From the NCBI RefSeq assembly GCF_024397975.1, contig NZ_CP073745.1, positions 3,188,501 to 3,252,500 on the forward strand: DNA of 64,000 nucleotides, in the 5' to 3' direction. This document shows positions 45,267 to 57,275 of this stretch, piece by piece. The stretch is from Bacterioplanoides sp. SCSIO 12839 (GTDB lineage Bacteria > Pseudomonadota > Gammaproteobacteria > Pseudomonadales > Oceanobacteraceae). The notes below the pieces were generated by a model. The model ran no database searches and was not told the origin of the DNA. It saw only the letters and a program-made list of their open reading frames with translations. A program made the position numbers and the translations under genes. The first letter of the stretch is position 1. Every line of letters starts with the position of its first letter.

Positions 45267-48230
45267 TTACGCGTAGTGACGAACTTCGCCGTCACCCTCT
45301 ACGTTTTCAACACAACGGCCACACAACGTTGGATGTTGTTCGTTATTGCCTACATCATCACTATGGTGCCAGCAGCGCTCACACTTCTCTTTTTCAGAAG
45401 CTTTTACAGCAACGCGCAACCCTTCCAGTTCCGTTTCTTCACCGGCATCCGCAGCAAAATCAGACACAACAGCACCAGAGGTAATCAGTACGAAACGCAG
45501 TTCGTTACCCAGTTTATCCAGTTGCGCTTTGATGCCTTCCGAAGCAAACAGTTCGACTTCGGCACTTAAACTGGCACCAATGGTTTTATCAGCACGTGCT
45601 TTTTCTAACACACCGTTTACTGCGGCTTTGGCGGCCAGGATATCTTTCCAGAAGCTGTCATCAAATTCACCCACAGATGTTGCAGGGAAATTGGTGTACC
45701 ACTCGCTCAGCATTACCGATTCTTCACGTTCAGAACCTGCGGCAGCCAGACATTCCCAGATCTCTTCTGCGGTGAACGACAAAATTGGCGCAATCCAACG
45801 AGCCATGGCTTCCAGTACGTGGAACAGTGCGGTCTGAGCACTACGACGTGCCAGGCCATCCGCTTTACAGGTGTACTGACGGTCTTTGATCACATCCAAG
45901 TAGAAACCACCCAGCTCAGTCACACAGAAGTTCATCAGTGCTTTGGTCAAGCCTTTCAGGTCGTAATCGTGATAGTAGGCAATTACTTTTTCCTGCAATG
46001 CCTTGGTGTAGTTCACCATCCAGGCATCCAGCGGCAGCAGGTCTTTGCCATCTACCATATCAGTTGAAGCGTTAAAGCCATTAATGTTGGCCAGCAGGAA
46101 ACGACAGGTGTTACGCACACGACGATAAGCATCGGCGTTACGCTTCAGGATTTCATCCGAAACCGTCATCTCACCACTGTAGTCAGTATCCGCTACCCAC
46201 CAGCGCAGGATGTCACCGCCCAGCTTGTTCATCACAGCTTGCGGCTCAACCGTGTTGCCCAGCGACTTAGACATCTTGCGGCCATTCGCATCCACGGTGA
46301 AACCATGAGTCAGAACCGTTTTATACGGCGCCTGACCGTGTGCGGCGACTGACGTTAACAATGAGCTTTGGAACCAGCCACGGTGTTGGTCGGAGCCTTC
46401 CAGATACAGATCCGCTGGGAATTGCAGCTGATCGCGTTCTTTACATACCGCAGTGTGAGTCACACCGGAGTCAAACCAAACATCCAACGTATCGGTCACT
46501 TTGACGTAGTCGGCGGCGTCAGCACCTAACAACTCTTCTGCTTCCAGATCGAACCAGGCATCAATGCCCTTCTCTTCAACCTTCAGAGCCACTTTTTCAA
46601 TCAGCTCAGCGCTGTTCGGGTGTAATTCGCTGGTGTCTTTATGCACGAACAGCGCAATCGGCACGCCCCAGGTACGCTGACGCGAGATACACCAGTCCGG
46701 GCGATCGGTCATCATGCCTTCGATACGGGCCTTACCCCAACCCGGACGCCATTCGATGGTGTTATCCACCTCATGCATCGCGGTATCCAGCAAGCCTGCC
46801 TGATTCATGCTGATAAACCACTGCGGCGTGGCACGGAAGATGATCGGCGTTTTATGACGCCAGCAGTGTGGATAACTATGGGTGATCTTGGCTTTTTTCA
46901 GCAACGCACCTTTTTCTGCCAGCAGACCTAATACCCGGAAAACCCCTTTATCAGCCGTACTTAAACCACTCAGTTCCAATGCATCCAGTGCTGGTGTCGC
47001 AATAAAGTTACCGTTGTTATCAACCAGCATTTGCTCAGCGGTCACACCAAACGCGTTCGCCACGTTGTAATCGTCAACACCGTGCATAGGTGCGGTGTGA
47101 ACTGAGCCTGTACCAGAATCAGCCGTTACATGATCGCCAGTGATGATTGGCACGAACTTGTCGGCTGAACCATCTTTCTCTTCACCTGAAACACCAGGCA
47201 CTTCTTTACCTGGCATAAACGGATGCTTAACGCTGAATGGTGCAGCATCTTGCTCAGCTAACTGACCAAACGCCGCGCCTTTAGCGGTTGCCAGTACCTC
47301 GTAAGCTTCGATGCCATAACGCTGCATCGCATCTTCGACCAGGTCTGCCGCCAGCAGCAGAATTTCATTCGCTTCTTGCAGTAATACAAGCGAGTATTCA
47401 AGCGTTGGGTGAACCGATACCGCTTCGTTTGCCGGGATGGTCCATGGCGTGGTGGTCCAGATCACAATGCTTACGGTTTTGTCAGCGTGAGACGCATCCG
47501 CACCAAAGGCCGACAAAATCGCCGCGCTATCCGGGAAAGCAAATTTCACATCAATGGAGATGGACTGCTTATCTTCGTATTCCACTTCCGCTTCGGCCAA
47601 AGCAGAACCACAATCGCTACACCAGTTAACCGGCTTAAAGCCTTTGTGCAGGTGGCCTTTATCAATGATGGCACCCAGAGTGCGGATGATGTTGGCTTCG
47701 AATTTGAAGTCCATGGTCAGGTATGGGTTTTCCCAATCACCTAAGACCATGAGACGTTTAAAGTCCTGACGCTGGCCGTCTACCTGCTCAGCTGCATATT
47801 CACGACAGTGGCTACGGAATTCGCTGGCGGTGACAACTTTTCCATCAGCATTGGCAGCACCAACTTTGCCAACTTTCTCTTCGACCTTCAGCTCGATTGG
47901 CAGACCATGGCAGTCCCAGCCTGGGATGTATGGCGCATCTTTACCGCTTAAGGTCTGAGACTTGATGATGACGTCTTTCAGAACCTTGTTAACCGCGTGA
48001 CCAATGTGAATCTTACCGTTCGCATACGGAGGGCCATCATGCAGAATAAACTTATCGCGACCTGCACGTGCTTCACGAATTTTCTGATACAGGCCAATCT
48101 CTTCCCAGCGCGCCAGCATTTCAGGCTCACGCTTCGCCAGGTTACCACGCATCGGAAAATCCGTATCGGGCAGGTTCAAAGTTGACTTGTATTGGCTTTC
48201 CACGGTCTCTTTTTTGGAGCGGTCGTTCAT
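45267..48230 (-). CDS. ileS: Isoleucyl-tRNA synthetase
   Basis: Charges tRNA-Ile. Class I motifs are visible: HIGH type in [16 protein letters not shown] and KMSKS in [10 protein letters not shown], with CP1 editing domain in between and a C-terminal zinc site (CERCWHH...CGRCVENV). At 987 residues it is about 45 longer than the E. coli enzyme; the extra residues seem to lie in the editing domain (for example near [12 protein letters not shown] and [11 protein letters not shown]). It is flanked by ribF and lspA in the usual order. Confidence 0.97.
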   Translation of the reverse strand: MNDRSKKETVESQYKSTLNLPDTDFPMRGNLAKREPEMLARWEEIGLYQKIREARAGRDKFILHDGPPYANGKIHIGHAVNKVLKDVIIKSQTLSGKDAPYIPGWDCHGLPIELKVEEKVGKVGAANADGKVVTASEFRSHCREYAAEQVDGQRQDFKRLMVLGDWENPYLTMDFKFEANIIRTLGAIIDKGHLHKGFKPVNWCSDCGSALAEAEVEYEDKQSISIDVKFAFPDSAAILSAFGADASHADKTVSIVIWTTTPWTIPANEAVSVHPTLEYSLVLLQEANEILLLAADLVEDAMQRYGIEAYEVLATAKGAAFGQLAEQDAAPFSVKHPFMPGKEVPGVSGEEKDGSADKFVPIITGDHVTADSGTGSVHTAPMHGVDDYNVANAFGVTAEQMLVDNNGNFIATPALDALELSGLSTADKGVFRVLGLLAEKGALLKKAKITHSYPHCWRHKTPIIFRATPQWFISMNQAGLLDTAMHEVDNTIEWRPGWGKARIEGMMTDRPDWCISRQRTWGVPIALFVHKDTSELHPNSAELIEKVALKVEEKGIDAWFDLEAEELLGADAADYVKVTDTLDVWFDSGVTHTAVCKERDQLQFPADLYLEGSDQHRGWFQSSLLTSVAAHGQAPYKTVLTHGFTVDANGRKMSKSLGNTVEPQAVMNKLGGDILRWWVADTDYSGEMTVSDEILKRNADAYRRVRNTCRFLLANINGFNASTDMVDGKDLLPLDAWMVNYTKALQEKVIAYYHDYDLKGLTKALMNFCVTELGGFYLDVIKDRQYTCKADGLARRSAQTALFHVLEAMARWIAPILSFTAEEIWECLAAAGSEREESVMLSEWYTNFPATSVGEFDDSFWKDILAAKAAVNGVLEKARADKTIGASLSAEVELFASEGIKAQLDKLGNELRFVLITSGAVVSDFAADAGEETELEGLRVAVKASEKEKCERCWHHSDDVGNNEQHPTLCGRCVENVEGDGEVRHYA

Positions 48231-48304
48231 AGCAGGGTCACTTCACTTAATAAATTGAAGCGCCTAATGGCGGCAACTTCAGAAAATAGGTTGTTAAAAC
48301 AGGT

Positions 48305-49276
48305 TCAGGCACTGCGGAACGAATTCGGCAATGCGGCAAAATATTGTTTGGCTGCACGTTTATCATTTTCGATGGCATCTTTCAGTGCATCCAGGCCATC
48401 AAACTTCTGTTCATCGCGGATCTTGTGTAGAAACTCCACCGTCAGGTGCTGGTAATACAGATCACCTTTAAAACCAAACAGATGCACTTCTAACGATGGC
48501 TCAGGGGTACCGGAAATGGTCGGTTTTACACCCACATTAGCCACGGCAAAATATTCGTTTGCACCACGCTCCGCTTGCTGATCATCCAGCAATACACGCA
48601 CAGCGTAGACGCCATTCAAAGGTAGCTTCTGACGTTTCACCATCACATTCGCCGTTGGGGTATCAATGGTACGCCCTAACTGGCGACCAAAAGCGACCCG
48701 ACCACTCATGCGATAACTTTTCCCCAACAGACGAGCAACACGAGACAGATTATTACTGGATAATTCAGAGCGTACGCGAGTACTGCTAACACGTTCGCCA
48801 TCCAACTCCAGCGTCGGGGTATCCTGAACGCTGAAGCCTGACTTGACGCCCGCTTGCTGCAGAAGCTGGTAATCGCCACTGCGATCACAACCAAAGCGGA
48901 AGTCATCACCGACAATCAAGTGTTGTATTTTTAAGGCATCGACCAGAATTTTCTGCACAAAGTCATCTGCCGACATCGAGCGCAGATTCTGGTTAAACGG
49001 CAGACACAAGACATAGTCGACACCGTATTCTTTCAGATCCTGAAACTTCTCCCGCACATTGGCTAAACGTGCAGGCGCGGCATTCGGAGCAAAAAACTCT
49101 TTGGGTTGCGGCTCAAACATCATCACCAAAGTGGGAACGCCTTTTAGCTCAGCCACTTCTTTTAACGACTTAAGAATGCCCTGATGACCCAGATGCACAC
49201 CATCAAAGTTCCCGATGGTAGCAACACAACCGGGGAAATCAGCAGTAATGGTATGAAGGCCGCGTAAAACACGCAT
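48305..49276 (-). CDS. ribF: Bifunctional riboflavin kinase / FAD synthetase
   Basis: Makes FMN and FAD from riboflavin. The 323-residue protein has the nucleotidyltransferase motif VATIGNFDGVHLGHQGIL and the C-terminal riboflavin kinase domain (GRVAFGRQLGRTIDTPTANV, NGVYAVRV, VEFLHKIRDEQKFDGLDAL). I see no FMN riboswitch in front of it. Confidence 0.96.
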   Translation of the reverse strand: MRVLRGLHTITADFPGCVATIGNFDGVHLGHQGILKSLKEVAELKGVPTLVMMFEPQPKEFFAPNAAPARLANVREKFQDLKEYGVDYVLCLPFNQNLRSMSADDFVQKILVDALKIQHLIVGDDFRFGCDRSGDYQLLQQAGVKSGFSVQDTPTLELDGERVSSTRVRSELSSNNLSRVARLLGKSYRMSGRVAFGRQLGRTIDTPTANVMVKRQKLPLNGVYAVRVLLDDQQAERGANEYFAVANVGVKPTISGTPEPSLEVHLFGFKGDLYYQHLTVEFLHKIRDEQKFDGLDALKDAIENDKRAAKQYFAALPNSFRSA

Positions 49277-49388
49277 CTGAGCAAACCCACGAAAAAACGA
49301 AAAGGCCGGATTATAGCCAACCAGCCGCCCAGGTGACAGCAGTTTTATGGCCAGATTTTGGTCAATTAAAGGAAAGAAGTCAGATAGA

Positions 49389-49464
49389 TTTTCATAGCAG
49401 CGACAGGATGTCGCGTTAGGATCGCCGGCACAGGGATGTGCCGTTCGATCCGGCGGCTGAAAAT
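49389..49464. repeat. Two-hairpin intergenic repeat (copy 3)
   Basis: Outer arms ATTTTCA / TGAAAAT enclose hairpin GCGACA-GGA-TGTCGC and hairpin GGCACA-GGGA-TGTGCC, the latter flanked by CGCCGG / CCGGCG. It lies between murJ and ribF. Confidence 0.8.
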
Positions 49465-49487
49465 ACTATGTGATTGCTTTCCTCTTG

Positions 49488-51065
49488 TTAGAAAAGCTGA
49501 CCTTTCAGATGACGAGGGCGAAGGCCTGCAACAATCAAAATAGCGAAATAAACAAACACCCCGGCAGTCACAATCAGAGCCATCCAACCGCTGCGTTCCA
49601 GTGTGCTCCACTCCAGCCATTGCTGAGGGTTGCCCATCAGCCAGAACATCACAACAAACAACGCCACATTGGCAATAGCGGCCTTGGCAACAAACGATAA
49701 CCAACCCGGCTGAGCGGCATAAACACCCTGCTTTCGCAAACCGCGATACAACATATAGGCATTAAAATACGCCGACAGCGATGTCGCCAACGCCAGACCA
49801 ACGTGCTGCAGCGGGAATACCAACGCCAGATTCAGCACCATATTCACCGCCATCGCCTGAATGCCAATTTTCACCGGCGTCTTAGTATCCTGGCGGGCGT
49901 AATAACCCGGCGCCAGCACCTTAATCATCATAAAGGCCAACAAGCCAGAACCGTACGCCTGCAAACTCAGGGTCATCTTGCCAACATCGTAAGCCGTGAT
50001 TTCACCGTGGTAGAAAATAGTTGCCATCAGCGGTGTAGCCAGCGTTACCAGCGCCAGTGCGGCGGGCAATGCCAGCAAAAACACCATACGGATCGCCCAA
50101 TCCAGCGTTTTGGCAAACTCTTGCCCCTTCTCAGCGGCATGCTTTTGAGAAAGCGCCGGGAGAATCACCACACCAATGGCAATAGCAAAAATACCCAACG
50201 GCAGGTTGTTCAGACGATCGGAGTAATACAGCCAACTGACACTGCCACTCTCCAGGAAAGAGGCCAACAAAGTATCTAACAGCAGGTTTATCTGACTCAC
50301 AGATACGCCAAACAATGCCGGAATCATCAGCTTACCAATGCGACGAACGCCTTCATCTTTCGGCTGATACTGCGGTCGAACCAGCAAACCTAGTTGAGCA
50401 ATAAAGGGGAGCTGGAACAGCAACTGAACCGCTCCAGCCATAAACACCCCCCAGGCCAGTGCAAACAGCGGTTCAACAAACCACTCCGTCATTACCACAA
50501 CGGAGAAGATCAGACATAAATTCAACAGCACTGGCGTAAAAGCCGGTACAGCGAACCGTCCATAAGCATTCAGCACACTACTGGCAAACGCGGTTAGTGA
50601 GATAAATAGCAAATACGGAAAGGTGATGCGCAGCAGGTCTGCGGTTAGGGCGAATTTTTCCGGATCTTCACGAAAGCCCGGAGCAAAGACCCAGGGAAGA
50701 TAGTCTGCCCCCAGCAATGCCAGCGCCGTGATGCCCAATAAAGCCATTCCCAGCACACCCGATACCCGAGCGATCAGCAACTTTACTTCAATCAGGCCAC
50801 GCTGGGTTTTGTATTCGGTTAACACCGGAACGAAGGCAACGGAAAACGCCCCTTCGGCAAATAAGCGACGGAAAAAGTTAGGGATTTTAAATGCAACAAA
50901 GAAGGCATCTGCCCGAGCACCAAAGTACTGAGCCACCATCACGTCTCGCACCAAACCCAGCACACGGCTGAGCAGTGTCATCACACTGACGATGGAAGAA
51001 GACCTCAGCAGGCTGCCGTCACTGCTCTTCTCCCGACTCTTTTTTGGCGGTGTTTTATCTTCCAT
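49488..51065 (-). CDS. murJ: Lipid II flippase MurJ
   Basis: Inner-membrane MOP-family flippase for lipid II. The 525-residue protein has 14 predicted membrane helices. The N-terminus LLRSSSIVSVMTLLSRVLGLVRDVMVAQYFGA and the RLFAEGAFSVAFVPVLTEY segment are hallmarks of MurJ/MviN. It follows rpsT and precedes ribF in the conserved order. Confidence 0.96.
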   Translation of the reverse strand: MEDKTPPKKSREKSSDGSLLRSSSIVSVMTLLSRVLGLVRDVMVAQYFGARADAFFVAFKIPNFFRRLFAEGAFSVAFVPVLTEYKTQRGLIEVKLLIARVSGVLGMALLGITALALLGADYLPWVFAPGFREDPEKFALTADLLRITFPYLLFISLTAFASSVLNAYGRFAVPAFTPVLLNLCLIFSVVVMTEWFVEPLFALAWGVFMAGAVQLLFQLPFIAQLGLLVRPQYQPKDEGVRRIGKLMIPALFGVSVSQINLLLDTLLASFLESGSVSWLYYSDRLNNLPLGIFAIAIGVVILPALSQKHAAEKGQEFAKTLDWAIRMVFLLALPAALALVTLATPLMATIFYHGEITAYDVGKMTLSLQAYGSGLLAFMMIKVLAPGYYARQDTKTPVKIGIQAMAVNMVLNLALVFPLQHVGLALATSLSAYFNAYMLYRGLRKQGVYAAQPGWLSFVAKAAIANVALFVVMFWLMGNPQQWLEWSTLERSGWMALIVTAGVFVYFAILIVAGLRPRHLKGQLF

Positions 51066-51110
51066 AACTCTTCCGTTGCTTTGGCCTTTGATTTTTAAGG
51101 CTCTGACTCC

Positions 51111-51193
51111 GGTTTTTTCAAAGCAGCGACAGGATGTCGCGCTAGCGGGGCAGGGCCAGGGATAGCACTTCGGCGCGGCGACTGAAAAACAAC
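51111..51193. repeat. Two-hairpin intergenic repeat (copy 4, second hairpin decayed)
   Basis: Outer arms GGTTTTTTCA / TGAAAAACAACC enclose hairpin GCGACA-GGA-TGTCGC. The second hairpin position reads GGGCCAGGGATAGCAC and no longer pairs well. It lies between rpsT and murJ. Confidence 0.72.
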
Positions 51194-51231
51194 CAGAACT
51201 GAAGCCACAACAAACCTTTCAAACAGGCATA

Positions 51232-51257
51232 AAAAAACCCGCAACTGCGGGTTTTTT
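51232..51257 (-). terminator. Rho-independent terminator of rpsT
   Basis: On the minus strand, CCCGC / GCGGG with a four-base loop is followed by seven T residues, 18 bases after the rpsT stop. Confidence 0.88.
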
Positions 51258-51275
51258 CGTCGAACTGATAAGCTA

Positions 51276-51542
51276 TTAGCCTTTCAGTGCGAATACCTTA
51301 GCGTTCAGACGGCTCTTGGTACGTGCAGCAGTATTCTTGTGCATGATACCTTTGTTAACCATCTTGTCGATGTAAGGCTGAGACTTAGTGAAAGCAGCTT
51401 GAGCTTGCTCATAGTCGCCAGAAGCAACAGCAGCTTGTACTTTCTTGATGTAAGTGCGAACCATAGAACGCAGTGCAACAGTGCGCGCGCGACGTTTGAT
51501 AGCCTGACGGGCGCGTTTACGAGAACCAGCGGAATTTGCCAC
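51276..51542 (-). CDS. rpsT: 30S ribosomal protein S20
   Basis: An 88-residue basic ribosomal protein (MANSAGSRKRARQAIKRRAR... ending NAKVFALKG). The start codon is GTG, preceded by a strong GAGGAG site. E. coli rpsT also uses a non-AUG start (UUG) and is translationally autoregulated; the rare start may serve the same purpose here. It is a single-gene unit ended by the terminator at 51232. Confidence 0.96.
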   Translation of the reverse strand: MANSAGSRKRARQAIKRRARTVALRSMVRTYIKKVQAAVASGDYEQAQAAFTKSQPYIDKMVNKGIMHKNTAARTKSRLNAKVFALKG

Positions 51543-51685
51543 AGTCGGCTCCTCAAAATTGGTTGTTCAAGTCAAAGGGCTATCAAGGCGCCCCATATAA
51601 GAGGGCCGGAATTATCCTGATATCCCCCTCGGGTGTCAACTCTTAGTGAACATCTAATGCTCAACTAAGAGTTAACCACAATCAG

Positions 51686-52633
<948 letters not shown>

Positions 52634-52678
52634 CTGCAGTGTATTTTTAACGTTAAAACTGCGAGATTCCACAGCATT

Positions 52679-52760
52679 ATTTTTCAGCCACACCCATCGT
52701 AAGGCACATCCATGTGCCTGCGATGGGCACGCAACATCCTGTTGCTGTTTTTGAAAAACA
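52679..52760. repeat. Two-hairpin intergenic repeat (copy 6, inverted)
   Basis: In the opposite orientation to copies 2-4. Read on the minus strand: outer TTTTTCA / TGAAAAA, hairpin GCAACA-GGA-TGTTGC, then hairpin GGCACA-TGGA-TGTGCC flanked by CCCATCG / CGATGGG. It lies between proB and kdsA. Confidence 0.8.
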
Positions 52761-52792
52761 ATCCTGTAGATCTCTTTATTTGTTTATCGCCG

Positions 52793-53929
52793 CTAGATAA
52801 CCACTAAATTATCGCGATGAATCATTTCTGGTGCTGTCACAAAACCAAGCGCTTCTTCAAGCTTTACACTTGGCGTCTTCAAAATTTTTAATGCTTCTGA
52901 GCGGCTATAATTAACCAGCCCTTTCGCAACCAGCCTGCCCTGCTCATCTTTACAGGCAACCACCTGGCCGCGCTCAAAACGACCATTCGCCGCAATTACC
53001 CCAATCGGCAATAAGCTGCGACCGCGCTCACGAAGTGCCTTGATCGCACCAGCATCCAACACCAACTCACCATGAGTTTGCAGATGCCCGGCAATCCACT
53101 GCTTACGTGCAGCAACCGGCTCCTTATCAGCCAACAACAAGCTACCCAGCAACTCGCCATCGTATAGACGGGAAATAACATTGTCGATACGACCACCAAC
53201 AATCACCGTATCCGCACCAGAACGTGCCGCCAATGTTGCGGCGCGCACTTTGGTCACCATACCACCACGACCTAACGCACCACCGCCGCCAGCCATTGCA
53301 GCAAAACGTTCATCAGAGGCCTGACCCTGATGAATAATTTCAGCATCGGGATTAGAACGTGGATCAGCCGTAAATAAACCATCCTGATCGGTCAGAATCA
53401 CTAATACATCGGCTTCAACTAAGTTGGCAACCAGCGCACCTAGCGTGTCGTTATCACCAAAACAGATTTCATCGGTTACAACCGTATCGTTCTCGTTAAC
53501 GATGGGAACCACACCCAACTCAAGCAGGGTTTTTAACGTACTGCGAGCATTCAGGTAGCGAGTGCGATCACTGAGATCATCGTGAGTCAGCAGAATTTGT
53601 GCGGTGGATTTTTCAAAACGAGCAAAGGAAGTTTCATATGCCTGCACCAACCCCATCTGCCCAACCGCAGCAGCCGCCTGTAACTGATGTACATTATCCG
53701 GGCGAGTCTTCCACCCCAAGCGCGTCATACCCTCAGCCACCGAGCCTGAAGAAACCAGCACCACCTCGTGGCCCAACTCCAGCAAGCGGGCAATTTGCTC
53801 CACCCAACTGGCCATGCCATCACGATTCAGACCTTGCCCATCATTCGTTAGCAAGGCACTACCAATTTTAATCACCCAGCGTTTTTGCTGAGCTAATTTC
53901 TTCCGTTGATTTGTCAGTTCAGTGCTCAT
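52793..53929 (-). CDS. proB: Glutamate 5-kinase
   Basis: First step of proline synthesis. The 378-residue protein has an amino-acid kinase domain ([55 protein letters not shown]) and a C-terminal PUA domain. It follows obgE in the conserved obgE-proB order. Confidence 0.96.
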   Translation of the reverse strand: MSTELTNQRKKLAQQKRWVIKIGSALLTNDGQGLNRDGMASWVEQIARLLELGHEVVLVSSGSVAEGMTRLGWKTRPDNVHQLQAAAAVGQMGLVQAYETSFARFEKSTAQILLTHDDLSDRTRYLNARSTLKTLLELGVVPIVNENDTVVTDEICFGDNDTLGALVANLVEADVLVILTDQDGLFTADPRSNPDAEIIHQGQASDERFAAMAGGGGALGRGGMVTKVRAATLAARSGADTVIVGGRIDNVISRLYDGELLGSLLLADKEPVAARKQWIAGHLQTHGELVLDAGAIKALRERGRSLLPIGVIAANGRFERGQVVACKDEQGRLVAKGLVNYSRSEALKILKTPSVKLEEALGFVTAPEMIHRDNLVVI

Positions 53930-53965
53930 CGACTTATTCGTTACTTATGAACTTAGGCTCGAGGC

Positions 53966-55204
<1,239 letters not shown>

Positions 55205-55217
55205 TTATAAACAAAAA

Positions 55218-55249
55218 TGCCCCGACACTAATCATTAGCTGCCAGGGCA
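55218..55249 (-). terminator. Imperfect terminator between rpmA and obgE
   Basis: On the minus strand TGCCCTGGCA and TGTCGGGGCA pair with two weak positions and are followed by TTTTTG. It may reduce read-through from the ribosomal protein genes into obgE. Confidence 0.55.
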
Positions 55250-55277
55250 ATTTTATCTGTTGTCGTTAAACGCTTAA

Positions 55278-55535
55278 TTAAGCAGGAATAACGCTAACAG
55301 TTTTACGATTCTTAGGACCTTTAACTTCGAACTTAACTGAACCTTCAGCAGTTGCGAACAGAGTGTGGTCACGACCGATACGAACGTTTTCACCCGCGTG
55401 GAATTTAGTGCCACGCTGACGAACTAAGATGTTACCTGCTTTAGCGGCCTGACCACCGAACAGTTTTACGCCTAAGCGTTTACTTTCGGAATCGCGACCG
55501 TTACGGGTACTACCACCAGCCTTTTTGTGAGCCAT
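55278..55535 (-). CDS. rpmA: 50S ribosomal protein L27
   Basis: An 85-residue protein with the L27 N-terminus [20 protein letters not shown] and the conserved [26 protein letters not shown]. It lies downstream of rplU in the standard pair. Confidence 0.97.
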   Translation of the reverse strand: MAHKKAGGSTRNGRDSESKRLGVKLFGGQAAKAGNILVRQRGTKFHAGENVRIGRDHTLFATAEGSVKFEVKGPKNRKTVSVIPA

Positions 55536-55631
55536 AATATCTCTCCTTCAATGAAGCCGCTGCTACTCTGCGGAAGCGGTCGATGTGGCACATCAACACC
55601 GGGCCTCGGAAAATTAAATTGTCTACAGTTA

Positions 55632-55943
55632 TTAGCCAGCGATGCTGGTGATTTTCAGCTCAGTGAACCACTGACGGTGGCCCATTTGCTTCATGTGGTG
55701 CTTACGACGCTTGAACTTCATGATCTTCACTTTCTTGTGACGACCGTGAGCAACGACTTCAGCAGTTACTTTTGCGCCTTCAACAACTGGCTGACCGATT
55801 TTTACGTCGTCGCCGTTGCCGATCAATAATACTTTTTCCAGTTCAACTGCTGAACCAGTTTCAACTTCCAGCTTCTCTACTTTCAGAGTCTGGCCTTCTT
55901 CAACACGGTATTGCTTACCGCCAGTTACCACTACTGCGTACAT
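55632..55943 (-). CDS. rplU: 50S ribosomal protein L21
   Basis: A 103-residue protein starting [18 protein letters not shown] and containing the L21 signature [16 protein letters not shown]. It is divergent from ispB, the usual arrangement in gammaproteobacteria. Confidence 0.97.
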   Translation of the reverse strand: MYAVVVTGGKQYRVEEGQTLKVEKLEVETGSAVELEKVLLIGNGDDVKIGQPVVEGAKVTAEVVAHGRHKKVKIMKFKRRKHHMKQMGHRQWFTELKITSIAG

Positions 55944-56219
55944 AGTACGATCTCCGCTAATTTGCGCTATTTAAATACCCGGCTTAAACACCGCTTCTTA
56001 CTTAGACTGCCTGTCAGTCATTTTCTACATCTATTGGCAACACTCTGGTTTCCATATCAGCAGAGAGCAGAATTTCGGGGCGCGAGACTATACCCCAGGC
56101 TGAAATCGAAAGCAAGCCAACCAGCGTCGTAATTCTTGACAGACCCCTCCCGGCTACATAGCATTTGCGGCCACGTTAACGATCCATTCAGCAGTTCAGG
56201 GCACGCGGCTTACACCACC

Positions 56220-57188
56220 ATGCAAATTCAAGACATCCTCGCCGTCATCAAAGACGAATTCCAGGCCGTTGACTCGCTGATTCATGAGCAACTTTCCTCA
56301 CGCATTCCGCTGGTTGAAAAGATTGCCGATTATATTGTATCCAGTGGCGGTAAGCGTATCCGCCCACTACTGGTGTTAATGACAGCAAAAGCCTTCAACC
56401 GCTGCGATGATGACGCCATAAAACTGGCGACTGTGATCGAGTTCCTTCACACCGCCACCTTGCTGCACGATGATGTAGTGGATACGTCGGATATGCGCCG
56501 CGGCAACCCTACCGCCAATGCAAAATGGGGAAATGCTCCCAGCGTTCTGGTCGGCGACTTTTTATACAGCCGTGCCTTCCAGATGATGGTAGAACTGAAG
56601 TCGCTGGAAGTGATGGATATCTTATCCAACGCCACCAGCGTCATTGCCGAAGGCGAAGTACTGCAGCTGACCAACGTGAAAAACCCGGATGTTGATGAAG
56701 CGCGTTATATGGATGTGATTCATGGCAAAACCGCCATGTTATTTGAAGCCTCAACACACTCAACCGCCCGCTTACTGAAGCTTGAACAAAACACAGCGGT
56801 TGCATTAAAAGAATATGGCAAAGAACTTGGTATGGCCTTCCAGCTCATTGATGACGTACTGGACTATGAAGGTGATGCTGAAACGCTGGGGAAAAATGTT
56901 GGTGATGATCTGGCAGAAGGCAAACCAACACTGCCGCTGATTCACGCCATGGCCAATGCCCCTGAGGCTGACGCCAAACTGATTCGTCAGGCAATCCGTA
57001 AAGGTGGCCTCGACAATATGGACGACGTATTACGCATCGTTCGTGATAATGGCTCGCTGGATTATACCCGCCAGAAAGCCGATGAATGTGCCGACAGAGC
57101 ACAACAACATCTGAAACTTTTACCGGATTCTGATGCCAAAGCAGCGTTACAGGCGCTCGCTTTGTTAGCCGTGAAACGCAACACCTGA
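56220..57188 (+). CDS. ispB: Octaprenyl/polyprenyl diphosphate synthase
   Basis: Makes the side chain of ubiquinone. From the ATG at 56220 the protein is 322 residues; the frame is open upstream to 56136 but those residues are not family-like. The two aspartate-rich motifs are DDVVD (about 84-88) and DDVLD (about 210-214), with GGKRIRPLLVL near the N-terminus. Chain length cannot be read with certainty. Confidence 0.95.
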   Translation: MQIQDILAVIKDEFQAVDSLIHEQLSSRIPLVEKIADYIVSSGGKRIRPLLVLMTAKAFNRCDDDAIKLATVIEFLHTATLLHDDVVDTSDMRRGNPTANAKWGNAPSVLVGDFLYSRAFQMMVELKSLEVMDILSNATSVIAEGEVLQLTNVKNPDVDEARYMDVIHGKTAMLFEASTHSTARLLKLEQNTAVALKEYGKELGMAFQLIDDVLDYEGDAETLGKNVGDDLAEGKPTLPLIHAMANAPEADAKLIRQAIRKGGLDNMDDVLRIVRDNGSLDYTRQKADECADRAQQHLKLLPDSDAKAALQALALLAVKRNT

Positions 57189-57275
57189 TGAGCCCGCTCG
57201 CTGGCGACCTCGCTTAATTAAAATCAGAATAAGCAGGCTGACAGCGTCCGTATCTGACCATGAGGACGTGTTACT

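Noticed and set aside
45346-45837. 163-codon plus-strand frame antisense to ileS
   Set aside because: Low-complexity Ser/Ala composition, complement of a conserved gene, no start context.
49277-49487. FMN riboswitch or terminator near ribF
   Set aside because: The structure here is the two-hairpin repeat and lies downstream of murJ; none of the FMN-aptamer elements are visible.
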